From NCBI GenBank assembly GCA_022592445.1, contig JABYQR010000511.1, positions 1 to 24,914 on the forward strand: 24,914 nucleotides of DNA, read 5' to 3'. Below the pieces are notes generated by a model. That model saw only the letters and a program-made list of their open reading frames with translations. It had not been told where the DNA came from and did not search any database. Each line of letters opens with the position of its first letter. Within the stretch, counting starts at the first letter, position 1. Positions 9,120 through 18,430 of this stretch are shown piece by piece. The position numbers and the translations under genes were made by a program. The stretch comes from Cytidiella melzeri (taxonomy: Eukaryota; Basidiomycota; Agaricomycetes; Polyporales; Irpicaceae).

Positions 9120-9875
9120 TGTCATGGATGGCCTGACTAGCCCTTACTTTTCGCAATTTACCTCTTGTTTTTATCTGTAAAACTCCGGGCTGCAGCTCAG
9201 TTGCAACCTTCTCTGCACAAACTCCTTTGCACGTCTATTAAGCGCCTGTATCACGTGGCTTAGACACTCCACATGGTCACATTACTTGCTACTACATCAC
9301 ACTGGCATGTGACTTAGCTTAAGTAAGACCACATGGCTACAAACACATGGCTCAGCCCATTGCTAGGGTTTGATGTCATAGATACCAATCACATGGACTC
9401 CTTTTGTTCTTTCCCTATTGTTCTCTTAATAGAAGGATGTTCTCACAGGTGTGAGAATGGAATACAATAGTTGGTCTCCTTTTAGATAGATTCTCTCACG
9501 AGTAGAGTTCTTGGCAAGGTCTAGACAATAGCTATTGTTCTCCTTTAGGTAGTTCTTTTGTTCTTCATTCACACAGCTTCTTGCAAAGCCTGCCCTCAAC
9601 ATGGTCTGTGCGCAGGTCCCTGAAGTCTATATAAGCAGCTACATGTATGCTCCTAGCCCCCATCTCGACCTCTTGGTCTTTACTGGGCTAGGTAAGCAAC
9701 ACCCCTCTTGTACTACATAGCGAGTAGTATCAATGCTAACTTGGTCTTTACTGGGCTAGATACCTGTATAAGGTTTATAGTTGGTGAGAGCATTGTGCTA
9801 TACGCCTGCCACCACCTCGTCATCGTCTTCCACTCTGTGTCCCTAGTTGCTACGTTGAGCTCCGTCTCCGTGACA
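9120..9875 (-). mobile_element. solo LTR (family 2, copy 2)
   Basis: It is the reverse complement of copies 1 and 3, reading TGTCATGG at its low end and TCCGTGACA at its high end, 756 bp. A perfect 5-bp target duplication ACTGA lies at 9115-9119 and 9876-9880, so it is a complete independent insertion. CACGTG is at 9252-9257, and an 8-bp-arm palindrome TTCTCACAGGTGTGAGAA lies near 9438-9455. No coding sequence. Confidence 0.93.
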
Positions 9876-9880
9876 ACTGA

Positions 9881-10233
9881 CTTCTCGGTTTCATTGCGAG
9901 TCTCATTGCACCCCTTTGCCTCATTGGGTTAGACCCCTGATATTGACTCCGAGTTTGCAACACTTTATTTTACTTCCTTGCCGCTTCAAGTTGCACTAGG
10001 TTTAGCTAGGTCTCTTAGGCCACCTTGCATTCACTACGTACACATTTGCGCTCTATGACCCTTCCACTTCTTTGCACACCTTGCTGAGATGTGGGATATC
10101 CTGGCGGCCAATCCCGCTGTCAAATTGCTTTTGGGAAATCCGTTGTGGCTGCACAAAAGGGTTTGCATTCTGTTTATTCCATCTACAGCAACTGATTCTG
10201 TATCTAGTTTTGCAAAATGGTTCATGCTGAGAA
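9881..10233. other. no clear gene
   Basis: AT-moderate sequence between solo LTR copy 2 and the broken gene that follows. An open frame at 10089-10271 (plus) could be part of an upstream exon in another frame, but I see no motif or splice pair that supports it. Confidence 0.4.
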
Positions 10234-11672
10234 ATGAAATTTTGTGCGCGCTGCCAACACAAACATTGTAGAGATCTTTGGCTCTCTTGGGATTGATTTG
10301 ATAGGGAGTCTCTTGGGACCCCGGAAGCTCGGAGAAACAGCGCTGTTCTGCAAGCTCTAGGCCATAAAGGTCCCAATGACTACTATCGCAATGTACTATA
10401 TCCTGAAGGCCATGAGAGGGAGATTAACTGGCTGTTTAGGACTAGAAGGATTGTTGTGGTACATAAACCTTGATTATTATAATGCTCCACAGATATTACA
10501 TGTTGCATTGCTAACGTACTATTCTACCAGGTTATACAGAGTGGTATCCTTGTCCAGGGATCTACAAGGGGGGCTCAAGCTACCAACATGCTTTCAAAGG
10601 TGCACCAATGGGGCATCAAAGAGGTGATGCCTGGCCTGTTTGCATTTGCAGCGGTTGTTGTGAGTACCATAACCGCGCGGTTGCTTTTGTGCACTGAGCA
10701 GACCATGGTCTAGCTTGTTTGCCTCATTTCTGGTGACAACTCTTTCTTACCAAAAAACTCCACCATGAAAGCAATCTACAACTATCCGCTCTTCTTTGAC
10801 TGCTCCGTCTGGCTTATGATCACAAAGCGCAATGCTCCAGGCACTCAAGAGTTATTCCAATGGATGAACCACCAGGTATTTGGGACAGAGAGGTCAGGGG
10901 TGTCAACCAATTCAGGGGATGAAGCATTGGATGGCGATATCGAGGTGCTCAATTATGAGATAGAAGCAATCTTTGGCTTAGCAGGTACTGATCCTATAGC
11001 TCGAAGCTTTTTGCCACAATTGGTCGCTGCTCCTTGTCCACCTGCTCGAGGTAGCTCAACTCAACAATTGTCTGCTGCTGTTTGTCCTTTCTCTGGATCC
11101 CCTTCTTCAATGCATGATGCCCCTTGTTCTGCTTCCTCTTGAGCTCCTTCTTTGACACACAATCTGTCTCGTTTGGTCCCTTCTCAAGCCCCTTCAACGG
11201 CATGCAGTGCCTCTTGTCCTGCTCCAGATTGGTCATCTTCCAGCACGCTGTATCCTCCTCATGCTGCCACCTCTCGAGCTTGCCCTCTTGCGCCCCTCAC
11301 CAATCATTCCCGAGTGGCCTCTCCCACCTGGCGTGTCAATGAGGCTGAGCACACACCAATCTCTCGAGACCCCTCACCTGTTGGTTCTTCCTAGCCATTT
11401 TGTACAGTTGCAAGGTGTAGGTGCTAATATACAGTTGTCATTGGCCAATGCTCGCATGTCTTCTGGTATCAAGTTGCGACATCAGCCACTACTGCCGGCC
11501 GCACCTGCACCCAAACCACAGTGCAGCGGGAATAACACTGCCACTGTTGAGACGGAGCAGCAGCAACCCATTGCAGGTGAACAGGTGTTGCGCAAAGGCC
11601 ATGATAACCAGCACGCAAGCGTTGTGGTCATAAAATATTCTGTTGATGATCTGATATGCAATTTACTCTTTG
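10234..11672 (+). pseudogene. decayed multi-exon gene, Agaricomycete-type uncharacterised protein
   Basis: One reading frame can be followed over three exon-like blocks. Block 1 (10234-10458) contains LGHKGPNDYYRNVLYPEGHE and has a TGA at 10294-10296. A phase-0 intron 10459-10530 (GTACAT...CTAAC...CTACCAG, 72 nt) leads to block 2 (10531-10659; VIQSGILVQG, NMLSKVHQWGIKEVMPGLFA). A second phase-0 intron 10660-10713 (GTGAGT...TAG, 54 nt) leads to block 3 (10714-11394), with LISGDNSFLP, ELFQWMNHQVFG, then a Ser/Pro/Ala-rich tail; this has a TGA at 11140-11142. After TAG at 11392-11394 a shifted frame (LPSHFVQLQGVGANIQLSLA) runs into the LTR at 11673. The middle resembles, from memory, uncharacterised multi-copy mushroom proteins; no function is known to me. 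Both TGAs fit CGA to TGA changes. The true start is not identified. Confidence 0.5.
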
Positions 11673-12429
11673 TGTCACGGAGACAGAGCTCAACGCAGCA
11701 ACTAGGGACACAATGTGGAAGATGATGACAAGGTGCTGCCAGGCATGTAGCACAATGCTCTCACCAACTATAAACCTTATTCAGGTAGCTAGCCCAGTAA
11801 ATACCAAGTTAGTATTGGGTACTAGCAGCTATGTAGTACAGAGGGGGTTTGCTTACCTAGCCCAGTAAAGACCAAGAGGTTGAGATGGGGGGCTAGGAGC
11901 GTACATGCAGCAGTATATATAGACTTTAGGGATCTGCACACAGACCATGTTGAGGGCAGGCTTTGCAAGAAGCCGTGTGAACAAAGAACAAAAGAACTAC
12001 CTAAAGGAGAACAATAGCTATTGTCTAGACCTTGCCAAGAACTCTACTCGTGAGAGAATCTATCTAAAAGGAGACCAACTATTGTATTCCATTCTCACAC
12101 CTGTGAGAACATCCTTCTATTAAGAGAACAATAGGGAAAGAACAAAAGGAGTCCATGTGATTGGTATCTATGACATCAAACCCTAGCAATGGGCTGAGCC
12201 ATGTGTTTGTAGCCATGTGGTCTTACTTAAGCTAAGTCACATGCCAGTGTGATGTAGTAGCAAGTAATGTGACCGTGTGGAGTGTCTAAGCCACGTGATA
12301 CAGGCGCTTAATAGACGTGCAAAGGAGTTTGTGCAGAGAAGGTTGCAACTGGGTTGCAGCCCGGAGTTTTACAGATAAAAACAAGAGGTAAATTGCAAAA
12401 ATTAAGGGCTAGTCGGGCCATCCACAACA
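11673..12429 (+). mobile_element. solo LTR (family 2, copy 3)
   Basis: TGTCACGG to CCACAACA, 757 bp, close to copy 1 along its whole length. The flanking five bases (CTTTG and TATAC) do not match, so either a rearrangement removed one flank or the duplication has decayed. CACGTG is at 12292-12297. It truncates the open frame of the decayed gene to its left. Confidence 0.9.
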
Positions 12430-13076
12430 TATACATGTTGTTTCTCTGCATTCACAATGAGAGGAGCTTGCACAATAGTCAGTATCAGAAGTATAGCAGG
12501 TAACAAGAACTGGCTCACATTATATATCAATTATACAGTGTATACCGTCTTATAGTGCCGCAGTTTTGATTGCTGAGTTGGTGCTTATACTACTTCACCT
12601 GCGCGGTAAGGGTTTGAATCTGACTCAGTGTAATAAACAGTAAACAATCCTGTACTGGAGTAATAGATGGTGTACTGATATTACAAACCCTACATTGAAT
12701 TCAGAGTAATAAGTAAGTAGTGGTCAATAACAATCTGTATAAGACACTGTCATTGAGTAAGTAAAAATCAATGTCATAAAGTAAGTGTATTTATACACTT
12801 CAGTACAAATCAGTAAGTCAAAATCAATATTGCAGATGTAATCAAGTAAGGATTGGTAAGAAAGGTCTAACTAATAGCTTCATTTGCAACGAGTGATCAA
12901 GATGGTCTTTAGAGACCAATAGACATCCGTATGTCCATCTAGATGTGCTCAGCTTCAAGTCGCGCGCTCTAAAGGTGAACAAGCTGGCTAGATGAAGAGG
13001 GTATAATCTAGAGGACATCATATCATTCAGATGAATTGATGATCTCTATCTGATTACTGCCAGCTCTGGAGGCCGT
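12430..13076. other. intergenic, no gene seen
   Basis: AT-rich sequence downstream of solo LTR copy 3. It contains the tRNA-like motif pair listed separately and, at about 12705-12850, loosely repeated AGTAAGT and AAAATCAAT motifs. No convincing open frame. Confidence 0.5.
12562..12630 (+). repeat. degenerate tRNA-derived (SINE-like) Pol III box pair
   Basis: TTGCTGAGTTGG at 12570-12581 resembles a Pol III A box (TGGCNNAGTTGG) and GGTTTGAATCT at 12611-12621 resembles a B box (GGTTCGAATCC), in the right order and about 30 bp apart. The T-arm does not pair well, so this is not a working tRNA; a SINE head or tRNA pseudogene fits better. Chance cannot be excluded. Confidence 0.35.
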
Positions 13077-13434
13077 TCAGAGGTGCTCCGCGCCTATCAC
13101 TGCATCTAGCCGTCTAGATGAGTTTAGAAGTGCTTTCAATGTGTCTGCCAAAGTAAGGCCGTGCATAGGGAGAAACCCACCTGGGTGATGCTCACAGGAA
13201 GATTTACCATCAGACCAACAGCGAGCGTACCATATACATCTTGAATTCTGTAGCCGAGTTTCTGTGTCAAAATACATTTGCGGCCCTCATCATCCGTTGT
13301 CTCCCCCTCGCAAACCATCTCAGCGACTCGCGTCTGACGGCGGGTATCGCGCAGCCACCTATAAGTCAGCCCAAATCAACGTCAACCAAACCATCAAATG
13401 ACATATCAAGTCATGGAAAACGTACCTCCACACC
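13077..13434 (-). other. 3' flank of the phosphatase-like gene with a probable 3'UTR intron
   Basis: On the minus strand, nine bases after the stop codon of the phosphatase-like gene, there is a well-formed intron at 13425-13359: donor GTACGT, CTGAC 10-14 nt before the acceptor, acceptor CTTATAG, 67 nt. The sequence after it is open in one frame to 13136 (from ATG 13318, MVCEGETTDDEGRKC), but this has no recognisable content. It may be 3'UTR or a separate small unit. Confidence 0.4.
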
Positions 13435-14107
13435 CTACTTCTTCTTGCTGTGCCAGTCGTCCCAGTACTTATCCAGAGCATCCCTCTGAACCTGCTTCTC
13501 GACGTGATTGTTGTCGTAATCAGCACGGGTGGGCCTCTTATTGGGATACAGCCCTGACGAGATCTGTACCCCAGTTATGTACGTCCCCGACCGACCGTTG
13601 CCCCACCCACAGTAGAAATGGACACCGCTCGTGTGAGCAGTGTACGCCGCGTAGCAAGCGTCAAAGTCCGCCTTCTTCGGGGCCTGGAAGTCCGGGACCG
13701 GGAGCCACTTGTAGCCAATTCCCGCCTTGGTCAGCGCATCCTGTTGGGCCTTGGACAGCTGGTTGGCGTTGGCGCTGATGATGAACTTGACGGATTTGCC
13801 TTGGAGGTACTTGATGGCGTCAGCGTCCATGTTCTGGTCGCTGTCGGACCCGCCGGCGCCGTCGGGAGGGACGCCTTTGTAGTGGGGGCAGGCGGAGCGG
13901 GTGGAGGACTGGTTTTTAATCTTGAACGACCGCCAGTTAGGGAAGATGTCGGCGTTGGCATTGGCAGCGGCGGCAGCAGTCTCGACGGCGGCAGTCTCGA
14001 CGGCGACGGAAGCCTCTCTATAACGTTTGCAATAATGAGTGGAATGCTCGAAGTTGGAAGATTTGAAGAAAGGACTCTACGCACTGGATAGACTCGGACT
14101 CGGTCAT
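13435..14107 (-). CDS. small cysteine-dependent phosphatase-like protein (DSP/PTP fold), two exons, 201 aa
   Basis: Exon 1 is 14107-14085 (ATG, 23 nt), the intron is 14084-14018 (GTGCGT...TATAG, 67 nt), and exon 2 is 14017-13435 ending in TAG. The join gives MTESESIQEASVAVET, an Ala-rich stretch, FPNWRSFKI, SACPHYKGVPPD, then a compact domain. The active-site loop HFYCGWGNGRSGT (Cys about 144, Arg about 150) is a C-X5-R-S/T P-loop of dual-specificity and tyrosine phosphatases. WLPVPDFQAP just upstream supplies the expected general-acid aspartate (about 117). Such enzymes remove phosphate through a cysteinyl-phosphate intermediate; the substrate here is unknown. The C-terminus is lysine-rich (HSKKK). 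There is no signal peptide, so it is probably cytosolic or nuclear. A TATA box lies 75-82 bp before the ATG. The start was chosen because only it joins in frame across a canonical intron. Confidence 0.8.
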
Positions 14108-14181
14108 CGTTGTATGGTTTCTCGTACGAAGATAGACGGGTTTGCAAGTTGTCTGTAGAATTAGACGTGTTGTCCGGGCTG

Positions 14182-14189
14182 CTTTTATA
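14182..14189 (-). promoter_or_regulatory. TATA box of the phosphatase-like gene
   Basis: TATAAAAG on the minus strand, 75-82 bp upstream of the ATG at 14107, a usual core-promoter spacing for this type of genome. Confidence 0.55.
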
Positions 14190-15080
14190 GGCTACTCACC
14201 ACGCCTAAAAATTGCAGAGTGGCGACATTGTATCACCGTCTATTCCAGCGCTTAGCGACCACCGTTGGCTGGAAAGGGTCCAGGAAAGGTTGTGGATGAG
14301 CCTGGGAAGACGTGGAAAGGGCACAAGAACATAGCGTTGAGATGTTCTTAACTTAGCACAAGTGTGGGACGTCCTGAGGCAAAGTACAATGGATGTGCAC
14401 GCAGATCAGTGGGTACCGCAGGAGCACGAGTAGCGGAGGATGTACATCTCCGTGATAATATAGAAAGGTGGAAAGATTGTGTCAGCCAGGTAGAGGCTGC
14501 GAAGACAAGAGTCGAATGTCATGTGTGCCAATGCATACAGTAGTAGCGTAGACATGCTTACAATAAGATGTCAGTTTGACTTTCGAGTGCAGGTCGCATA
14601 CCAGTGAGGCACCTTTTCTCGTCGTCGTCGTCTGAAGTCTATGTGTGCCTGTGCGTGCAGGGTGTGTAGTCAGACAGAGATCCTGAGGCACGAAGGTTGA
14701 ACGTTGAACGCCCGTCTACTCTGCCTCGGGGAGACTAGCTGAAAGGTTCCCCACATACTTTCCCTGATTAACTTCAACTAAGGGGTCTCCAACTCAACGG
14801 CAAACACGCTCACAGCGTCCTACGCACGATCCACCCAGACTCTTGTCAGCGCGCGTATACCGAAGAAGATGGGGTGAAAGATTGGTCAAGGAATCGGTCC
14901 GTGCTTGACGTACGAGCGGAAAGGAGCACAGGAGGGAGAGGCAGACGAGGCAGACAAGGATTGACACGCCGCTGGTAGTTCTACCGCGGAAAGACAGCTC
15001 GCTTCGCCTAGGGAACTCGCTAGCGAGTCTTTAGGCATGCAAGGGGACGGAAAACAGAAACGGCCACGGTTAGCTGGTGC

Positions 15081-15093
15081 GTGTGTGTGTGTG
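15081..15093. repeat. (GT)n microsatellite
   Basis: About six and a half GT units, followed by a second short GTGTGTG run at about 15101. Confidence 0.6.
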
Positions 15094-15639
15094 CGCGAGT
15101 TGTGTGTGGTTTTTGGCTGACTTTTGCTTAAGCTGGGCATGGTCTTGGAGCACTCGTCGACGCAAGATGGACGGAGGTCAGCGTATGATGAGGATGCAAA
15201 GGACGATCGCATTGCGGTGTACTCATTGCGGCTCGCTTGATCGAAAGCGGTAGAGTCGTCTTGCAAGGGCACTCAGACGTTCAAAGACGACATGATCAAC
15301 AGCGACTGAGGACCGACAGTATGTACTCAGAATCAGTCACTTGCTTTCTCATTACTATTTGTATATTGTGAGGTTCCCTATACCTGACGTCCCCAAAGGC
15401 TGGAAGCCGTAGCCAAGGCGTGTATGTGAGCTACACACACTCGAGGAGATCAGACACTCAAGGAAGGGCAAGAAACCCCCAAAGACACGTGCGGATTGGA
15501 AGACTAGCTTGCTCACATCCGACGAGGTGCGCAAAATTACAGTCTCTGACGGCACGTAGGCACAGGTACGCTCAGCATCTGGTTTCATGTCGCAAACCAA
15601 CAGAGCGTGTCCCGAGACAATCAGAGCGGGGTGGAAACA

Positions 15640-15676
15640 GTAGTAATTATCAACACACCGGAATTGTAATTACTAC
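15640..15676. repeat. perfect 10-bp inverted repeat
   Basis: GTAGTAATTA at 15640-15649 and TAATTACTAC at 15667-15676, with a 17-base loop. It could be a MITE remnant or a protein-binding palindrome; no T-run follows it. Confidence 0.55.
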
Positions 15677-16141
15677 CTATTTTGCGCCTTGCTACTGTTT
15701 CATTTAATTCCCCTGTTGCAGAATATTTTCAGGAGTCAGCACTGCCCAGCAATATGCGGGAAGTGGTGCACACATAAAGACATATTACACAGTTGCCAAT
15801 GGAGACGTCGATTGAACACAGGACAGGCTGGGACAGCCTTGGTGGCGCCGTTGGGTGGCGCCGTTGCACTCCAACTGCCGTGTCCCACCTTGGCTTGATT
15901 CCCCTGTCGCAGATTCCACAATACCCTTAGGAGTCAGCGATGGGTCAAAAATATCGCGCGGCAACGACTAGATCTCCTCGCCGTGCGTCGACATGCCTTG
16001 CGGCCTTGTGCTCCAATTTCGCAGGTCACAGCGAGTCTGTTCGCGGTACGGTGCACTTTGCCTCGCGTGTCCTGTACGGGAAACAACGAGACCCTCCGAT
16101 TAATCGATCAACGTTCGGCTTGTGAGCACTGCTTCAAACTT

Positions 16142-16229
16142 AGTTACTGATGAAAAACAGACTGTAACCGAGTTACTAATCAAAAACCAGACTGCAACCG
16201 AGTTACTGATTAAAAAAAGACTGCAACTA
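16142..16229. repeat. three tandem units of about 29-30 bp
   Basis: Units at 16142-16170, 16171-16200 and 16201-16229, each starting AGTTACT and containing AGACTG(C/T)AAC. They lie about 180 bp upstream of the TATA box of the secreted-protein gene. Confidence 0.8.
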
Positions 16230-16405
16230 ATTGCTCTCCATCCCGCAGTGCTATCAACCGCTGGGAGCTAGAGGCTGTTCCGAACATACATTTGGTGGTT
16301 ACCATCACTTATCAATCATTGCCTCAGCAACCAACCTAACCTTTTCTGGATGTTATCTAAGTATGTGTGCACTGTTTTTTGCATCAGCACAGCAGAGCCA
16401 CAAGC

Positions 16406-16414
16406 TATATAAAA
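16406..16414 (+). promoter_or_regulatory. TATA box of the secreted-protein gene
   Basis: TATATAAAA, followed by a pyrimidine-rich stretch typical of a transcription start. The ATG is 325 bp downstream, of which 61 bp is a probable 5'UTR intron. Confidence 0.55.
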
Positions 16415-16622
16415 CCCCTTGTTGCCACTATTCTTGCACCCAGCATATCTCATTTCTCCAGCCTTTCATTGCTTCAGTGCCAGTCAGTGATTACTTCATT
16501 GTCTGTGCTCTTCCCCTGTACTGAGACTGTTCTTACAGCTAGTTGTCTTACTGTCTTCTTGAACCCCTCTCAAATCACACTTCCTGCTACTTCAGGTCTT
16601 TGTGTTGATTAAGCACTGGTTG

Positions 16623-16683
16623 GTGAGTACTTTGTTGTCTACATTGCACTTGCCTCAGATCACTGTACTAACTGCTCTTGCAG
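16623..16683 (+). other. 5'UTR intron of the secreted-protein gene
   Basis: Donor GTGAGT at 16623, perfect branch motif TACTAAC at 16666-16672, acceptor TTGCAG ending at 16683, 61 nt. It lies 55 bp before the ATG. A related sequence with its own acceptor-like TTACAG lies about 144 bp upstream. Confidence 0.7.
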
Positions 16684-16738
16684 CTAGCCATCTTACTTCC
16701 CTTTCAAACTCCTGTTCAAACACCCTTGCTACACCATC

Positions 16739-17164
16739 ATGCAACTCTTGACCCCTCTTATCTTGTTTGCCACCATCTTCACTGGCACATTCCACATGGT
16801 ATCTGTGTCTGCCCTTCCGTACGACAGTACAGAAGTCTCCCGCCATCCAGTTCCCTTCAGCAACAACAACAGCTTGGAGAGACGGAGCCCCATGGAAGTC
16901 GACGTGTTCAAGGCAAAATTGGACGAAGTTCACAGGCTATTTGATACGAAAGAGCTTGTTGAAGCTCACAAAGCTGTTGCAAAGATTTATATGAAAAACT
17001 TAGCCAGGTATAATCAGATTGAGAATTATGTACAAGGTAAAGGCTCAAAGCCTCAGGGTCTATCTACAACAGATGAGGCACATTTCAGATTGGTGTTCCA
17101 GTATATGAAAGCACTCCTCGAAAGAGGGATTAACCCAGAGACAACCATTAATTTAAAAATGTAG
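16739..17164 (+). CDS. small secreted protein, effector-like, unknown function (141 aa)
   Basis: Residues 1-25 form a clear signal peptide (MQLLTPLILFATIFTG core, likely cut after VSVSA). A short propeptide-like part follows, ending in LERR at 46-49, a dibasic site suited to Kex2-type processing. The mature part, about 92 residues from SPMEVDVFKAKLDEV, looks helical and contains no cysteine, unusual for secreted fungal effectors. I recognise no domain. The gene has a TATA box, a 5'UTR intron with a textbook branch site, and an ATG preceded by ACCATC. The stop is TAG at 17162-17164. No intron is needed in the coding part. It stands alone between intergenic sequence and the repeat cluster. It could be an apoplastic effector-type or developmental protein; this is inference from architecture only. 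Confidence 0.75.
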   Translation: MQLLTPLILFATIFTGTFHMVSVSALPYDSTEVSRHPVPFSNNNSLERRSPMEVDVFKAKLDEVHRLFDTKELVEAHKAVAKIYMKNLARYNQIENYVQGKGSKPQGLSTTDEAHFRLVFQYMKALLERGINPETTINLKM

Positions 17165-17875
17165 ATGATTTTACACTTACAAGCCATGTATAGATCCTTT
17201 ACTACAAATGTACTAGAAATTCCAGTACTTTGTAGTCCATATCCATTGGTCAGTAGATTCATAGTATCAGTTAAAACTGTAGCCCAAATTGATGCAGCAA
17301 AGCAGTCAACAACTTATAGAAGATGGAACAGTTGAAGTTACCAGCAGTAGAGTAATGAAGTAATGGGCATGGATGAAGTAGTAAACAACTGAGAAGAATG
17401 TGCCTGGATGAAGTTTCCTCGGGTATAATCAGCCTGCAGTAAGCTAGCCTGTAGATAACTTAGGAAATCATCCAGCATGTACTATACATTCTCAGAATCA
17501 TTTGAGAGATGTTCCAACAAATAAGTAATGCAGCCACATGCTATAGATGGCCACACCTTGATGGGTAATATCTAACTTGTTGGTCACATATAAAATGTTA
17601 TACAGCCTGAGCCTGACCAGTTCTATATATTATATCAATAGTACAGGAAACAATTCATGCCACTAGCCTCTCTGTGTGTATCAAAATATGCATGTTCTCC
17701 TCTGTCCTTTCAAAACATCAAAAAGTGCTCACTCTTAGTGAAATCACTTATACTACTGTCAAATTAGTATCAAAATCCCATAGAAATACATCACATACAA
17801 GTTTCCAGCTATCTCCCAGCATTATTCATGCTTCAATAGGTCAAGAACCCCCCAAAAAGTGAAGAAGAAGGTCAG
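17165..17875. other. 3' flank and intergenic, no gene seen
   Basis: AT-rich sequence between the secreted-protein gene and the repeat cluster. A 62-codon open frame at 17674-17862 has no recognisable content. Confidence 0.5.
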
Positions 17876-18430
17876 TTACAATTCCTGAAGAATGAAGAAC
17901 AATTGCTCCAGTGTGCTCCAGCACATTGATGCTTTTTCAGATATGACCCCCTTTGTCCCCCAAAGTGTGTGAATCTGATGGGATAATACAGTCAGTAACA
18001 GTCTCAATATCAAAGCAATGAATACAGTTGATGACATCACACTGACTTTGTTATGAGCCCGGGCTCATTATTACTTTGTATCATATCACTTTTGCAATAA
18101 AAATGCACTTTTCGATCTTTACAGACTGCATATGGGCACCAATTTGTACAATTTATACATCATCGGATAGCCCTATCTTTTGGCAACATCCTGGTACAAA
18201 GATCCTGTCAATTGATGTGGAACTGAGCAAGTTATGGCCAGTATACTGAAAAAAAAGTCACTCAGACTCAGATGTGAACTCCACTCTTGCTGGCAGATGA
18301 CGTCAAATTATGGTCAAGTACATGCACAGTATTCTACAGACAATTGCTTGCTCTCTGAACAAGGAATACAAGCAGAACACATGCCACAAGTATTGTTGGC
18401 TCTGAGCAAGAGTTACAAGTAGTTTGGAAG

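Larger units (their letters stand above)
14190..16141. other. long intergenic stretch with small repeats
   Basis: I see no gene I can support. Open frames here, including a Ser-rich one at 14886-15272 (minus), lack family features and splice support. The stretch holds a GT microsatellite (15081-15093), a 10-bp perfect inverted repeat (15640-15676), a 13-bp tandem duplication GGTGGCGCCGTTG (15841-15853 and 15854-15866), and a loose direct repeat, ATTCCCCTGT(T/C)GCAGA followed by AGGAGTCAGC, near 15708 and 15898. It is more GC-rich than the repeat region to the right. Confidence 0.5.

Noticed and set aside
9120..12429. Solo LTR copies 2 and 3 as the two ends of one retrotransposon around the gene at 10.2-11.7 kb
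   Set aside because: They are in opposite orientation, copy 2 has its own perfect ACTGA target duplication, and there is no gag or pol between them.
12562..12630. A functional tRNA gene
   Set aside because: The T-arm and acceptor stem do not pair, so only a SINE or pseudogene reading is possible.
14886..15272. 128-codon Ser-rich open frame on the minus strand
   Set aside because: No splice sites, promoter or recognisable motif; composition fits a chance frame in GC-rich DNA.
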